Origin: Tissierellales bacterium
GTDB lineage: Bacteria; Bacillota; Clostridia; Tissierellales; Tissierellaceae
Assembly: GCA_030146915.1 (NCBI GenBank)
Contig: JASLAT010000013.1
Location: forward strand, 1 to 41,116
Length of the DNA stretch: 41,116 bases
Reading direction: 5' to 3'
Both the position numbers and the translations under genes were made by a program. Of this stretch, positions 24,706 through 33,045 are shown in pieces (positions within the stretch are counted from its first letter, which is position 1; every line of letters starts with the position of its first letter). The notes beneath the pieces are model-generated. The model made no database searches, was not told where the DNA came from, and saw nothing but the letters and a program-made list of their open reading frames with translations.

Positions 24706-24734
24706 ATTATACAATATTTTTTACACTTTAACCA
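24706..24734 (-). promoter_or_regulatory. Probable promoter of the AGCS symporter gene
   Basis: TATAAT (24706-24711) on the minus strand with a poor -35 TGGTTA (24729-24734) 17 bp away. Transcription would start near 24699, giving a leader of about 83 nt. Confidence 0.5.
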
Positions 24735-24739
24735 GAGTG

Positions 24740-24754
24740 ATTTTTCAGAAAATT
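24740..24754. promoter_or_regulatory. CodY-type operator
   Basis: ATTTTTCAGAAAATT matches the CodY box AATTTTCWGAAAATT at 14 of 15 positions. It lies within a larger perfect inverted repeat (GATTTTTCA/TGAAAAATC, 24739-24747 and 24754-24762) and starts six bases upstream of the symporter -35. CodY senses branched-chain amino acids and GTP in Firmicutes and commonly controls amino-acid uptake. A codY gene is not in the window. Confidence 0.6.
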
Positions 24755-24971
24755 GAAAAATCTATGTTAATTTATATATTAACGAACTTATTATATTTTC
24801 AGTCACTATACTGATGGATTTTTCAAATCTTAAAATAATAGCTATTTTCTGGGCTTTTAGTAAACTATATCTATATTCATATTTTTATAAATATTTTTAA
24901 TAATCCTTTAATATAAGTTTTATCTATCCTACCTATTATTTATTTATATTAATCTATATACTATAAAATAA

Positions 24972-24998
24972 AAAAAAGATGCTCTAAAAAGAGCATCC
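24972..24998 (-). terminator. Terminator after ileS
   Basis: Stem GATGCTC/GAGCATC (24978-24984 and 24991-24997) with a 6-nt loop, followed on the minus strand by a run of about eight T (24970-24977). Confidence 0.9.
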
Positions 24999-25000
24999 TT

Positions 25001-28000
25001 TTATAACCTTTCTAATTTCATTCCTGTCATTTCACCATTTAAATCTTGTTCTTCTAAGTTTTCTTCAACTAAGTTTATTTCAACTGCTAATGTTTCATCT
25101 TTTATATAATCTTCGAATTCTTTGATTGCTTCTTGTATTGTTTCAGACCCATTATAGTAGATTTTTATATTATCTAAAATATTATAATCATTACTTCTTC
25201 TCATTTGTTGTACTTTTGATATAAACTCTCTAGCATATCCTTCTTTTCTTAAATCTTCATCTATAGTAGTATCTAGGATTAAAAATTTATTTTTCTCCAT
25301 AGAAACATCAAATCCTTCTTTAGAAGAGATATTAATTTGAATATGCTCTTTGGTAAACTCAAACTCTTCACCTTCTAATTCCATTTTAAAGCTTTTTCCT
25401 GATTCTACTAAGTCTACTATCTCATGTGCGTCTACTTCTTTTAAAGCTTTAGCAAAACTTTGAACCTTTTTACCTAATAAAGATCCAACCACTCTGTAGT
25501 TTGGCTGTAAGCTAAAATTCATAAACTTACCTAGGTCATTTTCGAAAACTACTTCTTTTACATTTAGTTCCTCCATGATTAATGGAACTAAATCATCTAT
25601 AGTTTCTTCATATTTACCATCTATTAAAACAGACTTTAAAGGTTGACGTACTTTTATTCTTTTAACTTCTCTAGATGCCCTACCTAATCCAACAAGGTCT
25701 CTAACTAAATCCATCTTTTCTTCAAGAGCTGAGTCTATTAGTTTATCATTAAAGTCAGGATAGTAGTCTATATGAACTGACTTTTCACCTACTAATCTTT
25801 GATACAATTCTTCAGCAGTATACGGCACTATTGGTGCTATTAATTTAGTTAGTCCTACTAAAATCTCATAGGTTGTATTGTATACAGATTTTTTGTCGTC
25901 GGTTATTTCTGTTGCCCAGAATCTTCTTCTATTTCTTCTAATATACCAATTAGATACATCTTCAACTAAGAAGTCCTGAATAGCCCTAACTACTCTAGTA
26001 AATTCAAACTCTTCCATATTTTCTTTTGTATATTTAACTAAATTATTATATTTTGATAAGATCCATCTATCTATTTCTGGTCTTTCTTCATACTCTATGA
26101 AAAACTCTCTTGGGTCTAATTTATCTGTATTTATATATAAAGAGAAAAAGTTATAAGTGTTTCTTAATGTATTAAAGAACTTGCTCTCAATTTCTCTTAA
26201 TCCCTCTTCATCAAACCTTGTTGTTGACCAAGGTGGGGAAACATACATAAAGTACCATCTTAAAACGTCTGCTCCATACTTATCAAACATTTCAAATGGA
26301 TCTACTGTATTTCCTACAGACTTACTCATTTTTTTACCATGTTTATCTAAAATTAAATCATTTACCAAAACATTTTTATAAGGCGCTTTACCTGTTATAA
26401 ATGTTGATATTGCCAATAGTGAATAGAACCAACCACGAGTTTGGTCTATTCCCTCGCATATAAAATCTGCTGGGAACTGTTGCTCAAATAATTCCTTGTT
26501 TTCAAAAGGATAATGATACTGAGCAAATGGCATAGCTCCACTATCAAACCAAACATCTATTACATCCTCTTCACGAGTCATTTGCCCTGAACACTTATCA
26601 CATTTCAAGTGAACATTATCTACATAAGGCCTATGAAGTTCTATAGATTCATCTATATCTTCTATAGCTCTATCTACTAATTCTTTTCTTGAGCCAACGC
26701 TATCTACATGTCCACAATCGTCACATTTCCAAACTGGGAATGGCGTTCCCCAATATCTACTTCTAGAAATAGCCCAATCATTTAAATTCTCTAACCAGTT
26801 TCCAAATCTCTTCTCACCAACAAAGTCAGGATACCAATTTACACCATTATTATTCTCAATTAACTTTTCTTTTAGTTTTGTAATTTCAATATACCAAGAT
26901 GGATTAGCATAGTATAATAAAGGAGTTTTACATCTCCAGCAGTGTGGATAATTATGATCCATCCTCTGTTTTTTATACATCTTTCCTTCTTCTCTTAAAT
27001 ATTGAATAATTTCTGGGTCAGCATCTATAACAAATTTACCTTCCCAAGGTGTTTCTAAGAACTTACCTTGTTGTGATACTGGATTAAGTACTGGAAGGTC
27101 ATATCTTTTACCTGTCTCATAGTCATCTTCACCAAAAGCAGGAGCAGAGTGAACTATACCTGTACCATCATCAGTAGTAACATAATCAGCTAAAGTTACA
27201 AAAAATGCTTTTTTATCTGCTTCTACAAAAGGTAATAGTTGCTCATATTCTACATATTCTAAGTCTTTACCTTTCATAGTTTCAATTACTTCATAATCTT
27301 CTCCTAATATTGAATTAGCTAAAGATTTTGCTATATAATATATTTCATCTTCTTGCCTTACTTTAACATATTCTACCTCTGGGTGAACAGTTAATGAAAC
27401 ATTTGATGGTAAGGTCCATGGAGTTGTTGTCCATGCAAGAAAATACTCATCTTTATCCTTTAATTTAAATTTAGCAACAACTGTCTCACTTGTTATTTCC
27501 TGATATCCCTGAGCTACTTCATGCGATGCTAATCCTGTACCACACCTAGTACAATATGGTAAAATTTTATGTCCTTCATAAACCAAGCCTTCTTGGAAAA
27601 ATTTATCTAAAATCCACCAAACTGATTCAATGTAGTCATTATCTAAGGTTACATATGGATTATCCATATCTACCTCGTAAGCCATTCTCTCAGTCATTTC
27701 TCTCCAAAGACTTTCATATTTAAAAACTGAGTCCTTACATTTTTGATTAAATTCCTTTATACCATATTCCTCTATTTCTTGCTTGTTGCTTAATTTTAAT
27801 TCCTTTTCAACTTCTATTTCCACTGGTAAGCCATGTGTATCCCACCCTGCTTTTCTTTTTACCTGATAGCCTTCCATAGTTTTGTATCTACATGTTAAGT
27901 CCTTTAAAGTCCTAGCCATAACGTGGTGAATTCCTGGTTTACCATTTGCAGTTGGTGGCCCTTCGTAGAAAACGAAAGGTTTATTTCCATCTCTTGTATT

Positions 28001-28099
28001 TATAGACTCATTTAATAAGTCTATCTCTTCCCAATATTCTCTAATACTTGCCTCTCTATCTTTTACATGAGACTCAGACAGAGCTTCAAATTTAGCCAT
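25001..28099 (-). CDS. ileS: Isoleucyl-tRNA synthetase, type 2 (IleRS2)
   Basis: Class I synthetase charging tRNA-Ile, with an editing domain. It belongs to the long IleRS2 group: HIGH-type motif GIHH at residues 56-59 inside GPPTANGKPGIHH, KMSKS at 590-594, and the AWTTTPWTLPSN editing-domain segment. It is 1032 residues long; the middle has Cys pairs CDDC and CDKC. IleRS2 enzymes are associated with low mupirocin sensitivity, which is family knowledge, not shown here. The ATG has AGGAGG seven bases upstream. It is a single-gene unit under an isoleucine T-box leader and ends at an intrinsic terminator. Confidence 0.97.
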   Translation of the reverse strand: MAKFEALSESHVKDREASIREYWEEIDLLNESINTRDGNKPFVFYEGPPTANGKPGIHHVMARTLKDLTCRYKTMEGYQVKRKAGWDTHGLPVEIEVEKELKLSNKQEIEEYGIKEFNQKCKDSVFKYESLWREMTERMAYEVDMDNPYVTLDNDYIESVWWILDKFFQEGLVYEGHKILPYCTRCGTGLASHEVAQGYQEITSETVVAKFKLKDKDEYFLAWTTTPWTLPSNVSLTVHPEVEYVKVRQEDEIYYIAKSLANSILGEDYEVIETMKGKDLEYVEYEQLLPFVEADKKAFFVTLADYVTTDDGTGIVHSAPAFGEDDYETGKRYDLPVLNPVSQQGKFLETPWEGKFVIDADPEIIQYLREEGKMYKKQRMDHNYPHCWRCKTPLLYYANPSWYIEITKLKEKLIENNNGVNWYPDFVGEKRFGNWLENLNDWAISRSRYWGTPFPVWKCDDCGHVDSVGSRKELVDRAIEDIDESIELHRPYVDNVHLKCDKCSGQMTREEDVIDVWFDSGAMPFAQYHYPFENKELFEQQFPADFICEGIDQTRGWFYSLLAISTFITGKAPYKNVLVNDLILDKHGKKMSKSVGNTVDPFEMFDKYGADVLRWYFMYVSPPWSTTRFDEEGLREIESKFFNTLRNTYNFFSLYINTDKLDPREFFIEYEERPEIDRWILSKYNNLVKYTKENMEEFEFTRVVRAIQDFLVEDVSNWYIRRNRRRFWATEITDDKKSVYNTTYEILVGLTKLIAPIVPYTAEELYQRLVGEKSVHIDYYPDFNDKLIDSALEEKMDLVRDLVGLGRASREVKRIKVRQPLKSVLIDGKYEETIDDLVPLIMEELNVKEVVFENDLGKFMNFSLQPNYRVVGSLLGKKVQSFAKALKEVDAHEIVDLVESGKSFKMELEGEEFEFTKEHIQINISSKEGFDVSMEKNKFLILDTTIDEDLRKEGYAREFISKVQQMRRSNDYNILDNIKIYYNGSETIQEAIKEFEDYIKDETLAVEINLVEENLEEQDLNGEMTGMKLERL

Positions 28100-28125
28100 A
28101 TATATTCCTCCTTTATTTTTAAAAT

Positions 28126-28384
28126 CAAAAAATCCCTAAGTTACTAAGTAACTTAGGGACGAATTTATCGCGGTACCACCCAATTTATAGGTATATAATA
28201 TATTACCTACATCTTAATTTAAAGTCTAACGGCTTCCCGTGATATCCTACTTATTTCAGATATCAAGCTCTGGGGTGATCTTCTTTTTAATTTTCATTAT
28301 AGTCTTCCAGCCTAGGACTATTTCTCTATTAATGAAAATTTAAAAATACTCTTCCCTTCATAGCTCTATTTATTTATACTTACA
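28126..28384 (-). promoter_or_regulatory. T-box riboswitch, isoleucine-specific, upstream of ileS
   Basis: The minus-strand leader has the stem-I apical hairpin AGTCCTAGGCTGGAAGACT (28300-28318), identical over 19 nt to that of the proS leader. A specifier segment GAAGATCACC has ATC (Ile) at 28277-28279. The canonical T-box GGGTGGTACCGCG is at 28169-28181. The terminator is a 12-bp perfect stem (28133-28144 and 28148-28159) followed by a U-run (28127-28132). The specifier matches the downstream synthetase. Confidence 0.96.
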
Positions 28385-28388
28385 AAAT

Positions 28389-28417
28389 AATATACTAGAT
28401 ATGACTATTGTTGTCAA
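28389..28417 (-). promoter_or_regulatory. Sigma-A promoter of the ileS leader
   Basis: TTGACA (28412-28417), 17 bp, TATATT (28389-28394) on the minus strand. It overlaps the divergent promoter of the FMN-binding protein gene. Confidence 0.85.
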
Positions 28418-28436
28418 GCTATATACAAGATATAAT
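28408..28436 (+). promoter_or_regulatory. Divergent promoter of the FMN split-barrel gene
   Basis: TTGTTG (28408-28413), 17 bp, TATAAT (28431-28436), 18 bp before the GTG start. Its -35 shares two bases with the -35 of the opposing ileS promoter. Confidence 0.55.
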
Positions 28437-28454
28437 CTAACTAGGAGGGATAAT

Positions 28455-29018
28455 GTGAGAAGAAAAGATAGAATGATGGATAAAGATTTTTGTTTAAATA
28501 TAATTGATAATTGTGAATTTGGTAATTTAGCATTAATAAAGGATGATAATTATCCTTTATTGATTCCTCTTTCATTGGTAAGAGAAGGAGAATATATTTA
28601 TTTTCACTCTGCCAAAGAAGGTGAAAAAACAAATTATCTAGATAATGATAAAGAGGTGATAATTTCATTTGTAAGCGATGTAAAAGTTCCGTCTAATTAT
28701 AGTGATGAGGAATTAGATTCTTTTAAAAAAGATAAAAGTAAAGCTAAGGAATTAATTAGTAATGTTTTTACTACAGAGTTTTCTTCTGTTTTAGTAAAAG
28801 GTAAGACAAGTTTAGTTATCTCAAAAGATGAAAAAATAAAAGCTATGAAATTAATATGTGAAAAATATACCCCAAATAAAATGGATTACTTTAATATTGC
28901 TATAGAAGCTGGACTTAATAGAGTTAATGTATATAAAGTATCAATAGAAAATCTAAGTGGAAAAAGAAAAAAATATGATTCAGATGGTAAAGAACTTAAG
29001 TGGATGAGACAGGAGTAA
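28455..29018 (+). CDS. Pyridoxamine 5'-phosphate oxidase-related FMN-binding protein (NimA-like)
   Basis: Small flavin split-barrel protein of 187 residues. It fits the family in which a short N-terminal helix (CLNIIDNCEFGNLALI) precedes the barrel: NYPLLIPLSLVREGEYIYFHSAKEGEKTNYL, given here as key pieces PLLIPLSL and IYFHSAKEGEK. Related proteins include the 5-nitroimidazole reductase NimA and many uncharacterised flavin or heme-binding proteins; the substrate is unknown. The start is GTG at 28455, six bases after AGGAGG; the frame is open further upstream but crosses the ileS promoter. It is divergent from ileS and has no co-directional partner closer than the M20 gene. Confidence 0.85.
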   Translation: MRRKDRMMDKDFCLNIIDNCEFGNLALIKDDNYPLLIPLSLVREGEYIYFHSAKEGEKTNYLDNDKEVIISFVSDVKVPSNYSDEELDSFKKDKSKAKELISNVFTTEFSSVLVKGKTSLVISKDEKIKAMKLICEKYTPNKMDYFNIAIEAGLNRVNVYKVSIENLSGKRKKYDSDGKELKWMRQE

Positions 29019-29081
29019 TATAGAGAAAATCGATTATAGTAATCATTATAATAGGTTTTTCAAAAGTATCTTGTTAATTGT

Positions 29082-29110
29082 TTGACAATATCATTCTTCT
29101 ATGTTATTCT
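29082..29110 (+). promoter_or_regulatory. Promoter of the M20 peptidase gene
   Basis: TTGACA (29082-29087), 17 bp, TATTCT (29105-29110), about 30 bp before the ATG, so the peptidase can be transcribed independently of the upstream gene. Confidence 0.75.
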
Positions 29111-29141
29111 AATATTACAAATATAGAAGGGGGGATTTAAT

Positions 29142-30497
29142 ATGAACATGCAAGGAGTTTATAAATCTATTTGTGAAAATAGAGACGAAGATTTAACTCT
29201 CTTGAAAAGGTTCATAGAATACCCTAGTTTAACTAATAATCCTAGTGGTATTTGCAAGTGTGTTAAATTTTTAACTTCATTAATGACCCAAATTGGTATT
29301 GACACTGAGATTATTGAGACTGATGGTAATCCACTTATATATGGAGAGCTTAAGTCTAGTAAAGATGTACCGACTATTTTATTTTATGGTCACTATGATG
29401 TACAGCCAACAGGTGCCTTAAACCTTTGGGAAAGTCCACCTTTTGTTCCTACAATAAGAAATAACAGACTATATGGAAGAGGTAGTGGTGATAATAAAGG
29501 CCAACTTCTAGCTCATATACTAGCTGTTAAAAACTATTTAAAAAATTTTAATAAGACTCCTATTAATATAAAATTTATCTTTGAAGGTGAGGAAGTTACA
29601 GGAAGTCATAGTCTAGAAAAGTTTGCTAAGCAAAACCCTAATTGCTTAAAAGCTGATTTAGTATATACCGCTGATGGTGCTATGGCCCTTGATAATACTC
29701 CTCTTATAAACTTAGGAACAAGAGGAGTAATGAGATTCAATTTAGAAATACACACAGCAAGAGCAGATAATCACTCAGGAAATAAAGGCGGCGCAATTGA
29801 AAATGCCGCTTGGGAATTAGTTAAAGTCCTTTCTTCTATGTTGGATAATGAAGGAAATGTTTTAATAGAAGGCTTTTATGATGATGTTATAGAAGCTAAT
29901 GATGAAGATATTCAGCTTATTAATAAACTACCTTTTGATCCAGGTAGACTAGCTGACATTTACAATGTTAAGTCCATTAACAAAAATAAAGAAGAGTTCT
30001 TTAAGAGCTTAATATTTAAACCAACTTTAACTATAAATGATATCAACACAGGATACCCATGCTGTGGAGTTGATAACATTATACCTGGTAGAGCAGAGGC
30101 AAAAATGGAGGTTAGACTCTCTTATAATCAATCCCCTGAAAAAATAAGAGAACTTATCAGAAATCATATTCATACAATCAACCCCTATATAAAGATTGTA
30201 CCTATTGATAATGATATGCTTCCTTCAAAAACAGATATTAATGATAATTATTTAAATATAATATCTAAATCTATTGAAAAGGCTACAACTAAAAAACCCT
30301 TAGTTGTACCTAGCGGCGGCCCTACGCTACCAGAATATATCTGGACAGAAATATTGAATATCCCATCTATTATTGTACCCTATGCTAATATAGATGAGAG
30401 TAATCATAGTCCCAACGAAAATATCCAGATAGATTTATTTCATCAAGGTATTAAAACAACAGCCCAAATTATCCATGATTTTAAAAATATTATATAA
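29142..30497 (+). CDS. M20 family dipeptidase / zinc metallopeptidase
   Basis: Cytosolic zinc peptidase of the M20 family, probably releasing amino acids from dipeptides. The metal and catalytic motifs are in order: FYGHYDVQP (first His and catalytic Asp), GRGSGDNKGQ (bridging Asp), FEGEEVTGS (catalytic Glu pair), TADGA, and a C-terminal SNHSPNEN His. A dimerisation or lid domain occupies roughly residues 200-370. Length 451 is typical of the CNDP-like branch. The ATG at 29142 follows a G-rich site (AAGGGGGG). It has no signal peptide. It ends at a convergent terminator shared with the methyltransferase gene. Confidence 0.93.
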   Translation: MNMQGVYKSICENRDEDLTLLKRFIEYPSLTNNPSGICKCVKFLTSLMTQIGIDTEIIETDGNPLIYGELKSSKDVPTILFYGHYDVQPTGALNLWESPPFVPTIRNNRLYGRGSGDNKGQLLAHILAVKNYLKNFNKTPINIKFIFEGEEVTGSHSLEKFAKQNPNCLKADLVYTADGAMALDNTPLINLGTRGVMRFNLEIHTARADNHSGNKGGAIENAAWELVKVLSSMLDNEGNVLIEGFYDDVIEANDEDIQLINKLPFDPGRLADIYNVKSINKNKEEFFKSLIFKPTLTINDINTGYPCCGVDNIIPGRAEAKMEVRLSYNQSPEKIRELIRNHIHTINPYIKIVPIDNDMLPSKTDINDNYLNIISKSIEKATTKKPLVVPSGGPTLPEYIWTEILNIPSIIVPYANIDESNHSPNENIQIDLFHQGIKTTAQIIHDFKNII

Positions 30498-30502
30498 ATA
30501 TA

Positions 30503-30533
30503 AAAAGGACATCTCCTAGGAGATGTCTTTTTT
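30503..30533. terminator. Bidirectional terminator, M20 peptidase and methyltransferase
   Basis: Perfect 20-bp palindrome GACATCTCCTAGGAGATGTC (30508-30527), flanked by AAAAAG and TTTTTT, between converging genes. It overlaps the end of the methyltransferase coding region. Confidence 0.9.
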
Positions 30534-31698
30534 ATTCTATATTAATTCCGATTTTTTTAAGTTCTGATTCAATAAATAGATCTTGCAAATTCCAGAACTC
30601 CTTAAACTGCTTATATTTTTTCCAATTATCTTTTTTATAGCCACTACTTTTGTGAGCCCTTATTAATATATTCTTATGAGTATGCTCCATATCTATAAAC
30701 TCTACTAGCTGCACTTTATACCCTAAAAGTTCTAAAACTTCAGCTCTTAAACTATCAGTAACTAAGCTTGCTAACCTTTCTTTTATAATACCATGCTTTA
30801 ACATAGGCTGAAGTTTTTCTTGTTCTATCTTAGAATAAAACTCTGATTGACAACATGGTACTGAAAGTATAATTTTGGCATTCCATGCTATAGACTTAAC
30901 TAAAGCTGCATCTGTAGCAATATCACAAGCATGTAAACTAACTACCATATCTATATCTTCTTCAGATGAAAAATCTCTAATATCAGCTTGTATAAACTTT
31001 AATTTTTCATAGTTTAAATCTAATGCTATTTGATTACACTGTTTTATGACATCTTCTTTTAAATCTAGACCTATAACATTTATTTCCCTTTGAAGAATCT
31101 CAACTAAGTAGTAATATAGAGCAAAAGTTAAATAACTCTTACCACATCCAAAGTCTACAATATTTATCTCACCTGTTTTATCTAATTCATCTACACTATC
31201 CTCTACAAGCTCTAAAAACCTATTTATTTGTCTAAACTTATCGTATCTGCTAGGCAAAACTTTTCCATCTTTATTCATTATCCCTAGCCTAATTAAAAAA
31301 TCATGTTTTCTGCCATCTTCTAATATATAGTTTTTACTTCTATTATGTGAAAGGTCCTGTTGTTCTTTACTAGCTTCAGATTCTATAATTCTTAATTTCC
31401 TCTTTTTAGATATTAAAACCTCTATATCTCTAACTTCTGTGAATATATTAATCTGCCTAAATTTTTCATAGGATAGTTTCTTTAACTCATCTAAAGCTTC
31501 ATCCTTATTTAAATTTTCATGTAAAACTTTATCATCATATTCATAACTAAATTGTATCTTTACTTCCGACTTTATTAATACTGGCTCTACTCTTACTCTA
31601 TTATAGGTTTTATCCTTTTTATTCCTCAAATTACTTAATACAGCAGAAACTAGTCCTTCTTGTAAAACTTCATTATATATACCATATAATTTTTCCAT
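30532..31698 (-). CDS. SAM-dependent methyltransferase (Methyltransf_32-like)
   Basis: 388-residue class I methyltransferase of unknown target. An N-terminal domain of about 165 residues is rich in charged residues. The catalytic domain then starts with motif I VDFGCGKSYLTFALYYYL, followed by the acidic motif INVIGLDLKEDV, FIQADIRDF, and VSLHACDIATDAAL. SVPCCQSEF follows; a CCQ of this type is typical of the Methyltransf_32 group, whose better-known members are thought to act on proteins or RNA. It starts eight bases after the CWC-Dabb gene and is co-transcribed with it. The ATG follows AGGTGG. Confidence 0.82.
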   Translation of the reverse strand: MEKLYGIYNEVLQEGLVSAVLSNLRNKKDKTYNRVRVEPVLIKSEVKIQFSYEYDDKVLHENLNKDEALDELKKLSYEKFRQINIFTEVRDIEVLISKKRKLRIIESEASKEQQDLSHNRSKNYILEDGRKHDFLIRLGIMNKDGKVLPSRYDKFRQINRFLELVEDSVDELDKTGEINIVDFGCGKSYLTFALYYYLVEILQREINVIGLDLKEDVIKQCNQIALDLNYEKLKFIQADIRDFSSEEDIDMVVSLHACDIATDAALVKSIAWNAKIILSVPCCQSEFYSKIEQEKLQPMLKHGIIKERLASLVTDSLRAEVLELLGYKVQLVEFIDMEHTHKNILIRAHKSSGYKKDNWKKYKQFKEFWNLQDLFIESELKKIGINIE

Positions 31699-31706
31699 AT
31701 TACCAC

Positions 31707-32204
31707 CTAATTTAACCTTATATCTATAATTGTTCTATTTATTAAATATTTCTTTATTTCACTAACAACTTTTAAATGTTCTTCATTATTTGCATACTCT
31801 TCTAAGTCCTTCATATTTTTTAGATCTACTGTTAATATAAGATCTTTAGCATCCTTATCTTTGTAGTTTAAATTTCTCTTTACATAAATATCTAATATAA
31901 CATTTATTTTATCTTTTAAACCCTCTAATTTCCTTTTTACTATCCTTGAAATTTCTATTTTTTCTTCCAATGTATATGTTTCAACTATATCCCACATTAC
32001 TATATGTCTAACTTTAGAGTCCTTATCTTCCTTATGATAATTTTCTATACAGTTTTCACATATACATGCCTTACCTCTATTATCACTATCTATTTTTTCT
32101 AGTAACCCTTTAGGTACCTCTATGTAATAACACCAGCAAAAATCAGATTCACTATCACAATTGTTGGCTTCACCACATAAAGGACAAACTTTTTCATTTA
32201 CCAT
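31707..32204 (-). CDS. Cys-rich CWC domain fused to a Dabb (A/B-barrel) domain
   Basis: 165-residue protein that appears to join two small domains. Residues 5-55 match the Cys-rich CWC pattern: CPLCGEANNC, then CWCYYIEVPKGLLEKI, then GKACICENC, with eight cysteines at 7, 10, 16, 23, 25, 47, 49 and 52, likely metal-binding. Residues 66-163 resemble a stress-responsive Dabb domain: VRHIVMWDIVE, a helix, DLILTVDLKNMKDLEEYANN and EEHLKVVSEI. Dabb domains are dimeric ferredoxin-like barrels. No combined function is known to me. The ATG lies six bases after AGGAGGG; the gene heads a two-gene unit with the methyltransferase. Confidence 0.72.
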   Translation of the reverse strand: MVNEKVCPLCGEANNCDSESDFCWCYYIEVPKGLLEKIDSDNRGKACICENCIENYHKEDKDSKVRHIVMWDIVETYTLEEKIEISRIVKRKLEGLKDKINVILDIYVKRNLNYKDKDAKDLILTVDLKNMKDLEEYANNEEHLKVVSEIKKYLINRTIIDIRLN

Positions 32205-32224
32205 TTTATACCCTCCTAACTGTC

Positions 32225-32253
32225 TTGTATCTATTCTATCATAATGATAAGAT
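32225..32253 (+). promoter_or_regulatory. Interleaved divergent promoters, sfsA and CWC-Dabb gene
   Basis: Rightward: TTGTAT (32225-32230), 17 bp, TAAGAT (32248-32253) preceded by TGA. Leftward: TAGAAT (32233-32238) preceded by TGA, with a poor -35. The two extended -10 elements are nine bases apart, on either side of the palindrome TATCATAATGATA. Confidence 0.55.
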
Positions 32254-32285
32254 AATTATTACTAGATTAAAAAAGGAATGATATT

Positions 32286-32981
32286 TTGAATTATAAATTA
32301 ATAGAAAAAGCTAAATTTATAAAAAGGCCTAATCGTTTTTTAGCTCACGTTGATATAAACGGAAAAGAAGAAATTGTTCATGTAAGAAATACAGGTAGGT
32401 GTAAGGAACTTTTAACAGAGGGAGCAAACCTTATTTTAGAAGATTGTAAATCTTCTAAGACCAGAAAAACTAGATATTCCTTAATATCTGTATATAAAGA
32501 TGGTAGATTAATAAATATGGATTCTCAAATACCTAATATGGTTATTTATAATGCAATTAAAAATCAAGAGATTCCAGAGATAGGGTTGGTTGAAAATTTA
32601 AAAAAAGAAAAAACTTATAAAAATTCTAGATTTGATATTTACTTTGAGAAAAAAAATAAAAAGTTTTTTCTAGAGGTCAAAGGAGTTACTTTAGAAAAAA
32701 ATAATATTGCTTACTTTCCTGATGCTCCTACAACACGTGGGACAAAACATGTATATGAACTTATAGATGCAGTAAAATCTGGATACGAAGCATATATTTT
32801 ATTTTTAATACAAATGGAAAATATAAAAGAGTTTAGACTTAATTGGACTATGGATACTGACTTCTCTAAAGCAGTAAGATTAGCCCATAGTAAAGGTGTA
32901 AATATTTTAGTGTATGATTCATTGGTAGAACCTAAAAGTATAAGACTTGGAAATATAGTTCCTTACAATTTAGAAAAATAA
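32286..32981 (+). CDS. sfsA: SfsA family DNA/RNA nuclease-like protein
   Basis: Family first described as sugar fermentation stimulation protein; it has an OB-like N-terminal domain and a restriction-endonuclease-like core. The N-terminus has FIKRPNRFLAHV and HVRNTGRCKELL, and the core has SRFDIYFEKKNKKFFLEVKGVTL (catalytic-type Asp, then E-V-K) and FPDAPTTRGTKHVYEL. The 231-residue length is normal. The start is TTG at 32286-32288 with AAAGGA upstream; no ATG is available. The true role of SfsA is uncertain (nucleic-acid binding, possible nuclease). It converges on the nitroreductase gene. Confidence 0.94.
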   Translation: MNYKLIEKAKFIKRPNRFLAHVDINGKEEIVHVRNTGRCKELLTEGANLILEDCKSSKTRKTRYSLISVYKDGRLINMDSQIPNMVIYNAIKNQEIPEIGLVENLKKEKTYKNSRFDIYFEKKNKKFFLEVKGVTLEKNNIAYFPDAPTTRGTKHVYELIDAVKSGYEAYILFLIQMENIKEFRLNWTMDTDFSKAVRLAHSKGVNILVYDSLVEPKSIRLGNIVPYNLEK

Positions 32982-32983
32982 TT

Positions 32984-33017
32984 AATACCCTAGAGGATAT
33001 ATATCCTCTAGGGTATT
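32984..33017. terminator. Long palindrome between sfsA and nitroreductase gene
   Basis: Perfect 34-bp palindrome (AATACCCTAGAGGATA and its complement), two bases after the sfsA stop and between convergent genes. Its tails are AT-rich without a clean U-run (AGTATTT rightward), so it is probably a bidirectional terminator or transcript-end hairpin. Confidence 0.75.
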
Positions 33018-33045
33018 AGTATTTACTCATATTATATCTAATATG

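Larger units (their letters stand above)
24617..25000. other. Non-coding gap of 384 bp between ileS and AGCS symporter
   Basis: No convincing gene. From the symporter outward it holds the leader palindrome (24634-24652), a second short hairpin AGGTTT/AAACCT, a TATAAT at 24706-24711, a CodY-type box at 24740-24754, a further GATTTTTCA at 24817-24825 and, at its far end, the ileS terminator. The stretch 24826-24960 is AT-rich and I see nothing interpretable in it. Confidence 0.7.

Noticed and set aside
24617..24734. Possible glycine or other riboswitch in the AGCS symporter leader
   Set aside because: The leader is only about 83 nt and holds two simple hairpins; no conserved riboswitch core was recognised.
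32225..32262. Fur box between sfsA and the CWC-Dabb gene (GATAAG/ATAATT repeats)
   Set aside because: The match is partial and this is AT-rich promoter DNA; the pattern is explained by two extended -10 elements around a palindrome.
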